DNA from: Pelistega europaea
Lineage (GTDB): Bacteria; Pseudomonadota; Gammaproteobacteria; Burkholderiales; Burkholderiaceae_B
NCBI RefSeq assembly: GCF_013133775.1
Contig: NZ_JABGBO010000009.1
Coordinates: forward strand, 1 to 64,000
Direction of reading: 5' to 3'
Length of the DNA stretch: 64,000 bases
Below the pieces are notes generated by a model. The model saw only the letters and a program-made list of their open reading frames with translations, did not search any database and had not been told where the DNA came from. Positions 28,167 to 37,048 of this stretch are shown in pieces. The translations under genes and the position numbers were made by a program. Position 1 is the stretch's first letter; every line of letters begins with the position of its first letter.

Positions 28167-29084
28167 ATGTTTTCTAAACAAGTTACCAAGGGTTTTATTT
28201 TTGGTTGCTTAGGCTCTTGTTTTTATGGTTTAAACCCTTTATTTGGTTTACCGTTATATCAATTAGGTTTAGATCCTGACTCGGTGCTATTTTGCCGTTT
28301 TAGTGTTGCCTGCGCCATTCTTGCTGTCCTCATGCAAGTGCAAAAAATACCATTCTCCCTTACTAAAGCGGAGTTTGTTTCTTTTATTTTTGTAGGGGGT
28401 ATGTTTGCTATATCCTCCCTTTCTCTGTTTATGAGCTACCAACTCATTGAAGCAGGAATTGCCTCCACTATTTTATTTATCTACCCTCTATTAGTAGCGG
28501 TGATTATGATGATATTCTTTAAAGAACATCTGAATTTCATCACCATGTTTTCAATTACTCTGGTTATTTTGGGCGTGTCCATGCTCTACAGAGGAGGAAA
28601 CGGCACCACACTCAATCCATTTGGAGTATGGCTTGTCTTTATCTCAGCTTTGACTTATGCCATCTATATCGTGGCAGTCGAAAAATCCCCTCTACGCAAT
28701 GTTCCTATTATTAAGTTAACTTTTTATAGTTTGTTGTGTAGTGCTACTGTATTTTTTGTTCGCCTTGATTTTGGCACCCAATTACAGTTGCCTTATTCTT
28801 CATCGCTACTTATCAATGTCATAGGACTTGCTGTAATCCCCACAGTACTTTCCCTTGTATTGATGAATCAATCTATTCAAATGATTGGATCAACCACCGC
28901 CTCTATTATTGGTGCTTTGGAGCCTATCACTGCCTTACTAGTCGGCGTATTCGTTTTCCATGAACATATGACTATTAGAATTTTTGTGGGTATTTTTATG
29001 ATTTTATCAGCCATTGTACTCACCATTTCAGGCAAAGAAATACTACGCTATATTAATAGTCATTACCACCATTTTAGACATTAA
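28167..29084 (+). CDS. EamA/DMT family transporter
   Basis: A 305-residue inner-membrane protein with ten hydrophobic segments arranged as two EamA repeats (starting about residues 5 and 150). Conserved glycine and proline positions such as GSCFYGLNPLF, LEPITALLVGVFVFHE and the charged end loop KSPLRNVP fit the drug/metabolite exporter family. Such proteins export amino acids or other metabolites; the substrate is not visible. Three hairpins lie downstream at 29115-29174. Confidence 0.88.
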   Translation: MFSKQVTKGFIFGCLGSCFYGLNPLFGLPLYQLGLDPDSVLFCRFSVACAILAVLMQVQKIPFSLTKAEFVSFIFVGGMFAISSLSLFMSYQLIEAGIASTILFIYPLLVAVIMMIFFKEHLNFITMFSITLVILGVSMLYRGGNGTTLNPFGVWLVFISALTYAIYIVAVEKSPLRNVPIIKLTFYSLLCSATVFFVRLDFGTQLQLPYSSSLLINVIGLAVIPTVLSLVLMNQSIQMIGSTTASIIGALEPITALLVGVFVFHEHMTIRIFVGIFMILSAIVLTISGKEILRYINSHYHHFRH

Positions 29085-29114
29085 TAATTAAGCAATCCCT
29101 AGCACTGACCTCTG

Positions 29115-29174
29115 CCCCTTGCTAAAGCAAGGGGATGTCTGCAGTAGATACTGCTTATTGGTTCACCTTGGTGA
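29115..29174 (+). repeat. three consecutive small hairpins after the DMT gene
   Basis: CCCCTTGC-TAAA-GCAAGGGG (29115-29134), GCAGTA-GA-TACTGC (29141-29154) and TCACC-TT-GGTGA (29163-29174) follow each other within 60 bases. None has a T run of terminator type. They lie between the convergent DMT and isochorismatase genes. Confidence 0.7.
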
Positions 29175-29199
29175 GTTTGTGTGGCTATACCTTCATCAT

Positions 29200-29790
29200 T
29201 CACACAAAACAATCTACAATATTCGCTGTATTAACAACAGTAGCAAACTCACCATGTAAACTTGCCAATGCCGTCTCGTGCATAAGCTGTGCAGGAAATT
29301 CTTGACCATCAACCCCCATTCTATTAAAAGTCGCTGTCGCATCAGCAACTAAAAAAACATCATAGCCATAATTTCCTGCCATTCTTGTCGTAGTCGATAC
29401 ACAATGATCCGTCGTTAACCCCACAATGACTAATTGCTTAATCTGCTTTTCGTCCAATAAAGTTTTTAATGGCGTGCCTATAAATGCACTATTAACTGTC
29501 TTTTGAATAATTCTCTCACCCTTTATTGGCATAACCTCTGGCTTAAACGCATGTCCTGGATGTGTAGGATAAAGACAGGACCGAGGGTTTGATGAGCAAT
29601 GTTGAATATGAAAAATCGGCAAATGATGACGACGCCACAACTGCAGTAATTTTGCCGCATTAGCTTCAGCACAAGGATTACTCCTCTCTTTCCCCCAATA
29701 GTTAGGGACATCAAATCCTTGTTGAATATCAATTAACAATAAAGCAGCATTATCTAACGTAAGCATTTTATTTCCAAACTCTATTTCCAT
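29200..29790 (-). CDS. isochorismatase-family cysteine hydrolase
   Basis: A 196-residue cytoplasmic hydrolase of the isochorismatase (cysteine hydrolase) family. The catalytic triad is visible: aspartate in LLIDIQQGFD near residue 21, lysine in IQKTVNSAF near 95, and cysteine in TTDHCVSTTTRMA near 130. A cis-peptide glycine segment, VIVGL, precedes the cysteine. Members include nicotinamidases and ureido hydrolases; substrate unknown. The start ATG has GAGGAGTGAGGA-like sequence just upstream. Confidence 0.9.
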   Translation of the reverse strand: MEIEFGNKMLTLDNAALLLIDIQQGFDVPNYWGKERSNPCAEANAAKLLQLWRRHHLPIFHIQHCSSNPRSCLYPTHPGHAFKPEVMPIKGERIIQKTVNSAFIGTPLKTLLDEKQIKQLVIVGLTTDHCVSTTTRMAGNYGYDVFLVADATATFNRMGVDGQEFPAQLMHETALASLHGEFATVVNTANIVDCFV

Positions 29791-30384
29791 TCCTCACTCC
29801 TCACTAACACCATTGAACCATCCTATTTAAGAACCGTCAGACCACTGCATATCTCTCTCCGCAATTAGAAAGCATCCCCATATATTCATTGATACCTTGC
29901 ACCATCTAATCTATAGGCGGATAACCTTAAAATTCCCATTGGTATTTTTATTGTTTTTAAATAACTCAAAAACTGTCCAAAAATCAAAAACATATGTTTT
30001 AGTTAAAACCGTTAAGTAAATTTCGCCTCCTTAAAAATCATAACTCATTGATTTAAATAAATCTCTTTTTTTAAAAAAGAGAATATAGAGTGTTTTAGTT
30101 AAGCAACGGTTAAGTAAATTTGATTATACTGAACATCATTTATAGGGTAAACAAAAGAAAAAGCAACCTGCTCCTCATCCACAATCATCAACTATCGCCA
30201 AAGCAATAGATAGGAAATATTATTGAAATGAACAGGCAACGAAAATGCTAACAGGATTTAAAAGCAGGATTTAGAGAAGAATGAAATGCGAAAGCCTCTT
30301 GCAGGCAGAGCAGTTGATGGAGTGAATACCAGCATTTAGGATGCTTACTATCCCAATTTGCCATACCAGCGCATTTTCCAGGCA
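29791..30384. other. long intergenic region with direct repeats and a T/A palindrome
   Basis: About 590 bases before the tRNA terminator. Two long direct repeats containing TTTTAGTTAA and GTTAAGTAAATTT lie at 29997-30023 and 30093-30121. A perfect TCTCTTTTTT/AAAAAAGAGA palindrome lies between them at 30062-30082. A second, short direct repeat (CAGGATTTA) appears twice near 30250-30270. I see no gene: the only open frames are short or are shadows of the tRNAs. Confidence 0.55.
29997..30121 (+). repeat. imperfect direct repeats flanking a palindrome
   Basis: The two copies start with TTTTAGTTAA and end with GTTAAGTAAATTT, with two to three different bases in between (AACC against GCAACG). Their starts are 96 bases apart. 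The palindrome at 30062-30082 is between them. They could be protein-binding sites or the edges of a removed element. Confidence 0.65.
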
Positions 30385-30412
30385 TAAAAAAACTGGCCTA
30401 TAAGCCAGTTGT
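30385..30412 (-). terminator. terminator of the Leu-Ser-Pro tRNA cluster
   Basis: AACTGGC at 30391-30397 pairs with GCCAGTT at 30404-30410 around a six-base loop. On the minus strand it ends in six or more Ts. It is just beyond tRNA-Pro. Confidence 0.85.
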
Positions 30413-30421
30413 TTTGAGAAG

Positions 30422-30498
<77 letters not shown>

Positions 30499-30514
30499 AC
30501 TAAGACCACTTTGT

Positions 30515-30605
30515 TGGCGGGAGCTGTGAGATTCGAACTCACGAAGGGCTACAAACCCTCGCCGGTTTTCAAGACCGGTGCATTCAACCGCTCTGCCAAA
30601 CTCCC
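30515..30605 (-). tRNA. tRNA-Ser (TGA)
   Basis: A 91-base tRNA with a long variable arm and encoded CCA. The acceptor stem pairs GGGAGTT with AGCTCCC, discriminator G. The anticodon loop CTTGAAA gives TGA. The T arm is GTGAG TTCGAAT CTCAC. Confidence 0.96.
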
Positions 30606-30635
30606 GCATCACGCGACTCAAGAACCAAAAATCTC

Positions 30636-30725
30636 TGGTGCACTCGGCCGGAATCGAACCGGCACGGACGTTAAATGTCCGAGAGATTTTAAGTCTCTTG
30701 TGTCTACCTATTTCACCACGAGTGC
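30636..30725 (-). tRNA. tRNA-Leu (TAA)
   Basis: A 90-base tRNA with a long variable arm and encoded CCA. The acceptor stem pairs GCACTCG with CGAGTGC, discriminator A. The anticodon loop CTTAAAA gives TAA. It is the first gene of the minus-strand order Leu-Ser-Pro. Confidence 0.96.
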
Positions 30726-30742
30726 GTCGTGTGAAGAATATA

Positions 30743-30771
30743 ACTATACAGATAATTAAAAACTTTGTCTA
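30743..30771 (-). promoter_or_regulatory. promoter of the Leu-Ser-Pro tRNA cluster
   Basis: On the minus strand TAGACA (30766-30771; five of six consensus bases) is followed after exactly 17 bases by TATAGT (30743-30748). The -10 ends 17 bases before the tRNA-Leu 5' end. Confidence 0.7.
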
Positions 30772-31043
30772 TGCCTTTAACTCAAAAATGTATAAATTGC
30801 CCTTTTTTGTATGATAAAAACAACAAAATTGAGTTCTTTAAAAATTTGTCTTCTTGTTTTACCCTCTCTTTACTTATACCTCCCTCTCCACGAATATCAC
30901 TGGTGACACTACTCTTCAATCAATTAAATACCTTTTCTACGCATCCACACAAAGGCATAATAAAACTTTCCCTTTTTTAAGGGAATCAGCTAATATTCTC
31001 TTATGACAATTAAACTGTATACTCTATACCTCTTTGTACGCTA
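30772..31043 (+). other. gap between the tRNA promoter and aat
   Basis: About 270 bases without a gene. CCCTTTTTTAAGGG at about 30970-30983 is a short hairpin. TATACT at 31018-31023 is a possible -10 for aat, with no clear -35. Confidence 0.4.
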
Positions 31044-31799
31044 ATGAGCATTACCCTGCCCCAACTATCTGCCAGCATAGTCTTTCCTCCATCAGAACAA
31101 GCGCTTAAACACCCTGATGGCTTGCTGGCATGGGGAGGAGATTTAAGTACAGAACGTTTGCTTGCTGCTTATCAACGGGGAATTTTTCCCTGGTGCTCAG
31201 CCAATGAGCCATTGTTATGGTGGACACCATCAGCCCGTATGGTTCTGCAATTTCAACACTTGCATATCTCTCACAGTCTAAAAAAGCAGCTACGTAAAAT
31301 ACAACGCAACCCCTTAGGTTCTCGTCAAGTCCGTATAGACACTGCTTTCACGGACGTAATGCGAGCTTGTGCAGGCAAACGACAACACCAAGAGGGAACA
31401 TGGATTGCAGAAGATTTTATTCAAGCATACACGCAATTGCATAACCAAGGCTATGCCCATAGTGTAGAGCTATGGGAAGATGAGCAATTAATTGGAGGGC
31501 TATATGGAGTGAGCATAGGAAAAATGTTTTATGGGGAATCTATGTTTTCTCATCAAACTGATGCATCCAAAATTACTCTAGTCTTTTTAATGTATTATCT
31601 TGCTCTTCAAGGGGTTTATCTGGTGGATTGCCAACAAGAAACGCCTCATCTTACTAGTATGGGAGGAGCTTGTATTCCAAGGCAGTCCTTTGAGCAACAC
31701 TTACAACTAGTCTGCCCTCAAGCCCCCATTCAATGGCAAAAAGGATTTGTGTGTCCTGACATCTTAGATTCTACTACGCCGATAGCTGCACTTGCATAA
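31044..31799 (+). CDS. aat: leucyl/phenylalanyl-tRNA--protein transferase
   Basis: Adds leucine or phenylalanine from aminoacyl-tRNA to N-terminal Lys or Arg of proteins, marking them for ClpAP (N-end rule). Length of 251 residues is usual. Typical segments are FPPSEQALKHPDGLLAWGGDL, GIFPWCSANEPLLWWTPSARM near residue 52, GTWIAEDFIQAY near 130, GLYGVSIGKMFYGESMFS near 152, and VDCQQETPHLTSMGG near 200. bpt follows after 78 bases, giving both bacterial N-end transferases in one cluster. Confidence 0.97.
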   Translation: MSITLPQLSASIVFPPSEQALKHPDGLLAWGGDLSTERLLAAYQRGIFPWCSANEPLLWWTPSARMVLQFQHLHISHSLKKQLRKIQRNPLGSRQVRIDTAFTDVMRACAGKRQHQEGTWIAEDFIQAYTQLHNQGYAHSVELWEDEQLIGGLYGVSIGKMFYGESMFSHQTDASKITLVFLMYYLALQGVYLVDCQQETPHLTSMGGACIPRQSFEQHLQLVCPQAPIQWQKGFVCPDILDSTTPIAALA

Positions 31800-31877
31800 T
31801 GAAGAGAAAGTCCGTATGCTTTAAAAAGCATTTCCTAGACTAATAACCTCGCCTACATACAATACAAATTATCCCTC

Positions 31878-32600
31878 ATGACCCACGATACAATTCAACT
31901 CGGTCTTTTTCTCAGCAGCCCTTATGAATGCAGTTATTTGCCCAATAGGCAAGCTCGTTCGCAAGTCGTAGTACAGTCACATTGGATAACAACACCTATT
32001 TACTCAATATTAATTGAAGACGGTTTTCGTCGCAGTGGTATTTCTGTCTATCGACCTCGTTGTAGTCGTTGTCATATGTGTATTTCTGTGCGACTTATTG
32101 TGCCTGAGTTTGTCCCCACACGCACCCAGCGCCGCATATTTAAAAAGCATGCACAAACACTAACAGCAGAGCTTATCCAACAGCCTTATTTTGACCAGGA
32201 GCATTATGCGTTATATGAGCGTTACCAACGTCTACGTCATGCAGAAGCCGCACCAGAAACAACACCACAGGTCTATGAGGAATTTATTGTGCAATCCCTT
32301 ATTAATACTCAATTTGTCTGTTTCCGCGATGAACAAGGGGTATTACGTATGGTTAGTGTATTTGATCGTGTAGAAAATGGCTTATCAGCTGTCTACACAT
32401 TCTATGATCCTGAATATCCTGGCAGCCTAGGTACCTATGCAGTCATGTATTTAGCCAAATTATGTACTCAATGGAATCTGCCCTATTTATACCTAGGCTA
32501 TTGGGTGGAAAATAGCGAAAAAATGCATTATAAGTTGAAATACCACCCGCTGGAATATTACCAACAAGGACAATGGACAAAAGATAAGCCCACTTTGTGA
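31878..32600 (+). CDS. bpt: aspartate/glutamate leucyltransferase
   Basis: Adds leucine to N-terminal Asp or Glu of proteins (bacterial protein transferase), using leucyl-tRNA, again for ClpAP degradation. Length 240 residues. Family marks are the cysteine motif YRPRCSRCHMCISVRL near residue 55, HAEAAPETTPQVYEEF near 118, SAVYTFYDPEYPGSLGTYA near 175, and YLGYWVENSEKMHYKLKYHP near the C-terminus. The aat-bpt-pyrD order is known from related betaproteobacteria. Confidence 0.96.
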   Translation: MTHDTIQLGLFLSSPYECSYLPNRQARSQVVVQSHWITTPIYSILIEDGFRRSGISVYRPRCSRCHMCISVRLIVPEFVPTRTQRRIFKKHAQTLTAELIQQPYFDQEHYALYERYQRLRHAEAAPETTPQVYEEFIVQSLINTQFVCFRDEQGVLRMVSVFDRVENGLSAVYTFYDPEYPGSLGTYAVMYLAKLCTQWNLPYLYLGYWVENSEKMHYKLKYHPLEYYQQGQWTKDKPTL

Positions 32601-32763
32601 ACATTTCTTTTTCTTTGCGTCAAAAGCCTCCAGTAGATATACTTTAGTTCCTTTCTCCTCGTCTACTAGGTGTAGGTAAAGGATAGCCACCATACACCAG
32701 TTACATCACTAGGTACAGTAGGAATTCTCTTGTATAAGCATAAAGGAGGAGAATAAACTTCCA

Positions 32764-32772
32764 TGTTAAAAT
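32764..32772 (+). promoter_or_regulatory. extended -10 promoter element of pyrD
   Basis: TGTTAAAAT (TG, T, TAAAAT) is 33 bases before the preferred pyrD ATG. The transcript would begin near 32779, so the upstream in-frame ATG at 32773 would lie outside it. The same string precedes yebC, mfd and serB. Confidence 0.55.
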
Positions 32773-32805
32773 ATGGGCTGGTTTTATTCACTCTCAGTCC
32801 TCATT

Positions 32806-33849
32806 ATGCTTAACCCATACAAAATTGCTCGTCCCATTCTTTTTTCTATGGACGCAGAAAAAGCACATCACACCACCCTTCAAAGACTAAAAACACATTA
32901 CAACAATCCTCTCTTGCGTTCATTGATTAGCAACCATATAGCACCATTACCCACCCGATTAATGGGGCTAACACTGCAAAATCCTGTAGGACTAGCAGCT
33001 GGTTTGGACAAAAATGGCGAGTATATTGATGCTCTCTCCAGTATGGGTTTTGGTTTTATTGAAGTGGGTACAGTGACTCCACGTGCTCAGCCTGGTAATC
33101 CGCAACCCCGCATGTTCCGCATTCCTAGCAAAGAATGTCTCATTAATCGGATGGGTTTTAACAATGAAGGTTTAGAAACCTTTCTTAACAATGTTCGTCA
33201 AAGTACTTATCGTCAAAAGGGCGGTATACTCGGTTTGAATCTTGGCAAGAATGCCACCACTCCCATAGAAAAAGCCAGTGAAGACTACCTCATTGGATTG
33301 GCTGGGGTATATCCTTTCGCCGATTACATTACCATCAATATTTCTTCACCCAACACAAAGAATCTTCGTGCATTACAAGGGGAAGATGAATTAAGTCAGC
33401 TACTTCGTCAACTTCAAGAAAAACGTTTAGCCCTGGCTGATGAGCATCAACGCTACGTTCCTATTGCAATTAAAATTGCACCTGATATGGATGAAGATCA
33501 AGTTAGTTCTATCGCCCATTTGCTCATCACCCATAAGATGGATGGTGTCATTGCTACCAATACCACTCTCTCTCGAGACTATGTAAAGGGATTGCCTCAT
33601 GCCGAAGAAGCTGGGGGATTATCAGGCCCACCGGTACACGAGATGTCATTAAAAGTGATTCATAAGTTACGTAAAGAATTAGGCAAAGACTTTGCTATTA
33701 TTGGTGTTGGCGGTATTATGTCTGGCAAACAAGCGGTAGAAAAAATACAGGCAGGGGCTAATGCTGTACAACTCTATACAGGTCTAGTTTACAAAGGACC
33801 GCGATTAGTCAAAGAATGTGTGGAATCTATTCGCCGTCATCATTCCTAA
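32806..33849 (+). CDS. pyrD: dihydroorotate dehydrogenase (quinone), class 2
   Basis: Membrane-associated FMN enzyme that oxidises dihydroorotate and passes electrons to quinone in pyrimidine synthesis. About 347 residues from the ATG at 32806. The class 2 N-terminal helix is [25 protein letters not shown] and substrate motifs include [33 protein letters not shown], the catalytic-serine segment [11 protein letters not shown], and [11 protein letters not shown] prefer this start because of the -10 element at 32764; the longer frame from 32773 adds 11 hydrophobic residues. There is no strong ribosome site. Confidence 0.96.
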   Translation: MLNPYKIARPILFSMDAEKAHHTTLQRLKTHYNNPLLRSLISNHIAPLPTRLMGLTLQNPVGLAAGLDKNGEYIDALSSMGFGFIEVGTVTPRAQPGNPQPRMFRIPSKECLINRMGFNNEGLETFLNNVRQSTYRQKGGILGLNLGKNATTPIEKASEDYLIGLAGVYPFADYITINISSPNTKNLRALQGEDELSQLLRQLQEKRLALADEHQRYVPIAIKIAPDMDEDQVSSIAHLLITHKMDGVIATNTTLSRDYVKGLPHAEEAGGLSGPPVHEMSLKVIHKLRKELGKDFAIIGVGGIMSGKQAVEKIQAGANAVQLYTGLVYKGPRLVKECVESIRRHHS

Positions 33850-33921
33850 AGAAAATACTATTCTCATTCATAAAAAATCCATGCACTCTCCTCTACTGAC
33901 AGTACATGGAAAAACTTGGCT

Positions 33922-33952
33922 GCAATAGATGTTGATATTCAACATCTATTGC
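33922..33952. terminator. long hairpin between pyrD and the ABC exporter gene
   Basis: GCAATAGATGTTGA and its exact complement form a 14-base-pair stem with a three-base loop, directly after the stop of the minus-strand gene. No T run follows directly on either strand, so it is a strong structure but an atypical terminator. Confidence 0.5.
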
Positions 33953-33954
33953 GA

Positions 33955-35799
33955 TTACTCTGCATGTGTTTGTAAAAAACCTCCACTCTGATGAGCCCAG
34001 AGTTTTGCATAAACCCCATTACGAGCGAGAAGTTCCTGATGTGTGCCTTGCTCAACAATCTGTCCTTTATCCATCACAATCAACCGATCCATCATCGCAA
34101 TGGTTGATAAACGGTGTGCAATCGCAATGACTGTTTTATTTTCCATCAGCTCGCTTAAACTATCTTGGATAGCAAGTTCTACTTCAGAATCTAAAGCACT
34201 AGTTGCCTCATCCAGAATTAAGATAGGAGCATTTTTCAACATCACCCGTGCAATAGCAATACGCTGACGCTGTCCTCCTGATAATTTTACTCCCCGCTCA
34301 CCTACATAAGCATCATATCCTGTGCGTCCCTTGGCATCCCGTAAAGCAGGAATAAACTCAGCGGCTTGAGCGCGACATGCGGCTTCTTGCATTTCAGCAT
34401 CTGAGGCATCTACACGCCCATATTTGATATTGTCTCGTACTGAACGGTGTAATAATGAGGTGTCTTGTGTCACTAAACCGATATGGCGACGAAGGCTCTC
34501 CTGTTGGACATCTGCAATATTTTGTCCATCAATACGAATCTGCCCACTATTAATATCGTAAAATCGCAATAAAAGGTTCATCAATGTGGATTTTCCTGCC
34601 CCACTACGACCAACAAGCCCCACTTTCTCTCCGGGTCTGATGGTTAAATTAAAATCCTGTAAGAGCGTCTTGCCATCGGTATAGGTGAAATTCACATGGT
34701 CGAACACAATCTCCCCTTGTGACACGGTAAGTTTAGGGGCCCCCACTTTATCAAGGACCTTGCGTGGTTTACTCAATGTATTCATACCATCTTGGACAGT
34801 ACCTAAATTCTCAAAAAGTCGAGCTGACTCCCACATCATCCAGTGAGACAAACCATGCACCCGTAACGACATAGCAGTTGCTGCAGCGATAGCACCAACA
34901 CTCACAGAACCATTCATCCATAACCATAAGCCAATACCTGCTGTACCTGCCAGCAAGGTCATATTCATGGTCTGGTTAGCCACCTCCAAAAGCGTCACAT
35001 AACGCATCTGACCGTGTACTGTTCCCAAAAACTCTTGCATAGAATCTTTGGCATACTTAATTTCTCGATTATCATAAGAAAACAATTTGACAGTCTGAAT
35101 ATTTGCATAAGCATCTGTTACCCTACCTGTCATCAAACTGCGAGCATCCGCTTGAATACGAGAAGACTTTGCTAAACGGGGGATAAACCAGAACAACGCC
35201 ACAACAAACATCAATAGCCAAACTAAAAAAGGCAAAATCAACCATCCGTCAAATTGAAGCAAAATAACGCCCACTGTCAAGAAATAAACCGCCACATACA
35301 CCATCATATCGGCAATACTCATGACAACATCACGTACCGCTAATGCAGTTTGCATCACTTTAGCGGATACCCGTCCAGCAAACTCATCTTGATAAAAGGC
35401 CAAACTTTGCCCCAACATCAAGCGGTGGTAATTCCATCGCAACCGCATGGGGAAAACACCTTGTAAACTTTGAAATCGGATACAACTGGAAAGTCCTACA
35501 ACAGCAGGAAACAGCAATACAAGCACCGCCATCGTAATGATAGATGAGGATTTTTCAGCCCATAACTGACTAACATTGTAGTGTCCCATCCAATCCACGA
35601 GAGACCCCATAAACTTAAACAGCAAGGCTTCAAATGCCCCTATAACAGCTGAAAATACAATCAATAAAAGTAAATACTTTTTCAGTCCAGACAGTCCTGA
35701 AATAATAAACGGCACCACCCCTTTTTTAGGAGGTATGGGTTCCTCTTCTGGATAAGGATTAATCCGATTCTCAAACCATTCAAAAATAAAATTCATCAT
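33955..35799 (-). CDS. ABC transporter, fused permease and ATPase (exporter type)
   Basis: A 614-residue half-transporter with six membrane segments in residues 40-330 and an ATPase domain from about 365. Walker A GRSGAGKST, signature LSGGQRQRIAIARV, Walker B ILILDEATSALD and switch IAHRLSTI are intact. It resembles MsbA-like multidrug or lipid exporters and functions as a dimer. Substrate cannot be read from sequence. A short N-terminal extension with many E and P precedes the first membrane segment. It stands alone, convergent with pyrD. Confidence 0.92.
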   Translation of the reverse strand: MMNFIFEWFENRINPYPEEEPIPPKKGVVPFIISGLSGLKKYLLLLIVFSAVIGAFEALLFKFMGSLVDWMGHYNVSQLWAEKSSSIITMAVLVLLFPAVVGLSSCIRFQSLQGVFPMRLRWNYHRLMLGQSLAFYQDEFAGRVSAKVMQTALAVRDVVMSIADMMVYVAVYFLTVGVILLQFDGWLILPFLVWLLMFVVALFWFIPRLAKSSRIQADARSLMTGRVTDAYANIQTVKLFSYDNREIKYAKDSMQEFLGTVHGQMRYVTLLEVANQTMNMTLLAGTAGIGLWLWMNGSVSVGAIAAATAMSLRVHGLSHWMMWESARLFENLGTVQDGMNTLSKPRKVLDKVGAPKLTVSQGEIVFDHVNFTYTDGKTLLQDFNLTIRPGEKVGLVGRSGAGKSTLMNLLLRFYDINSGQIRIDGQNIADVQQESLRRHIGLVTQDTSLLHRSVRDNIKYGRVDASDAEMQEAACRAQAAEFIPALRDAKGRTGYDAYVGERGVKLSGGQRQRIAIARVMLKNAPILILDEATSALDSEVELAIQDSLSELMENKTVIAIAHRLSTIAMMDRLIVMDKGQIVEQGTHQELLARNGVYAKLWAHQSGGFLQTHAE

Positions 35800-35985
35800 T
35801 GTTATAAAAAGAATATAGTGTTTGTTAGACCCACTTTATATTATTTAGAATATGGGCTTTATGCTGTATTTTTCAAGATAACCAAGAGGCTGTCTACATC
35901 ATGCAGAATAATACTATGCCCCCAACAGAGGTTTAGTATCAATAACCCTATCTCACAGAAGGGCATATGCAAACAATAAATGCTC

Positions 35986-36016
35986 AAAAAAGAAAAAGGA
36001 GGGCACCACGCCCCCC
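35986..36016 (-). terminator. rho-independent terminator of accD
   Basis: On the minus strand GGGGGGC and GCCCTCC pair (one G-T) around a five-base loop and are followed by five Ts, C and six Ts. It lies 27 bases after the accD stop. This is one of the clearest terminators in the window. Confidence 0.9.
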
Positions 36017-36042
36017 CTACTATCTTACGGAATAGTGATAAG

Positions 36043-36918
36043 TTAAGAATTGTCCACCGCTTCAGAGGCTTGACGCATAAGTAAAGTCACCACACGCACT
36101 ATTTCATTCTTCATATCTTTACGGCTGACCACCATATCAATGGCCCCTTTGTCCAACAGAAACTCAGCACGTTGAAATCCTTCAGGAAGCTGTTCGCGTA
36201 CTGTTTGCTCAATCACACGGGGGCCAGCAAAACCAATTAATGCCTTGGGTTCAGCTATCACCACGTCTCCCATAAAGGCAAAACTTGCTGATACACCACC
36301 CATAGTAGGATCAGTAAGTACACTAATAAAGGGTAAACCATTCTCTGCTAAACGTGTCAACATAGCATTGGTCTTGGCCATCTGCATAAGAGAGAATAGG
36401 CTTTCTTGCATACGTGCCCCTCCCGACGCTGCTACGCAGATAAATGGCGTGCGATGTTCAATAGCAACTTGTACACCACGCACAAAACGCTCACCTACGA
36501 CTGAACCCATAGAGCCTCCCATAAAGTTAAACTCAAAGGCTGCCAACACCACAGGGACAGAGGACATAGTACCACGCATCACAACCAATGCATCTGTCTC
36601 ATCAGTCGATTTCATCGCCTCACTGATACGGTCAGGGTATTTGCGAGAGTCTTTAAACTTTAAGGGGTCTGTAGAACGAACGTTTGCCCCAATTTCCTCT
36701 CTATCCTCGGCATCTAATAGGATATTAATGCGTTCGCGAGCACTAATACGCAAATGATGATCACACTTAGGACATACATTGAGATTTTTAATTAAGTCAT
36801 CATGATAAAGGGCGGTTTCGCATGAAGGACATTTAACCCATACCCCTTCTGGCACACGACGACCTGCGTTTTCTGAACGCTTAATTTTGGGAGGAAAAAC
36901 CTTATCTAACCAGCTCAT
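36043..36918 (-). CDS. accD: acetyl-CoA carboxylase, carboxyltransferase subunit beta
   Basis: Beta subunit of the carboxyltransferase that makes malonyl-CoA for fatty acid synthesis; works with AccA, which is not in this window. Length 291 residues. The N-terminal zinc finger uses C30, C33, C49 and C52 (CPSC and CPKC). The crotonase-like core has [14 protein letters not shown] near residue 130, [11 protein letters not shown] near 160, [13 protein letters not shown] near 205, and [11 protein letters not shown] near 227. trpB-trpA-accD is a conserved order in betaproteobacteria; a 130-base gap from trpA may hold its own promoter. Confidence 0.97.
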   Translation of the reverse strand: MSWLDKVFPPKIKRSENAGRRVPEGVWVKCPSCETALYHDDLIKNLNVCPKCDHHLRISARERINILLDAEDREEIGANVRSTDPLKFKDSRKYPDRISEAMKSTDETDALVVMRGTMSSVPVVLAAFEFNFMGGSMGSVVGERFVRGVQVAIEHRTPFICVAASGGARMQESLFSLMQMAKTNAMLTRLAENGLPFISVLTDPTMGGVSASFAFMGDVVIAEPKALIGFAGPRVIEQTVREQLPEGFQRAEFLLDKGAIDMVVSRKDMKNEIVRVVTLLMRQASEAVDNS

Positions 36919-37048
36919 TATTGTTCCTTTGTTATACGGAAATGCCTACCAACAAGTAAGTATTTGCCTACCTATTAGAGTGATGATAATAAATAAACAC
37001 TTTCATCATAGTAGCAAATGTGCATCAAATCATCACTGTTAAACTATA

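Noticed and set aside
32763-32813. A 16-codon leader frame overlapping the pyrD start, with GGAGGAG upstream.
   Set aside because: The -10 element TGTTAAAAT lies over its start codon, so the transcript would begin after it; the ribosome-like purine run would be outside the mRNA.
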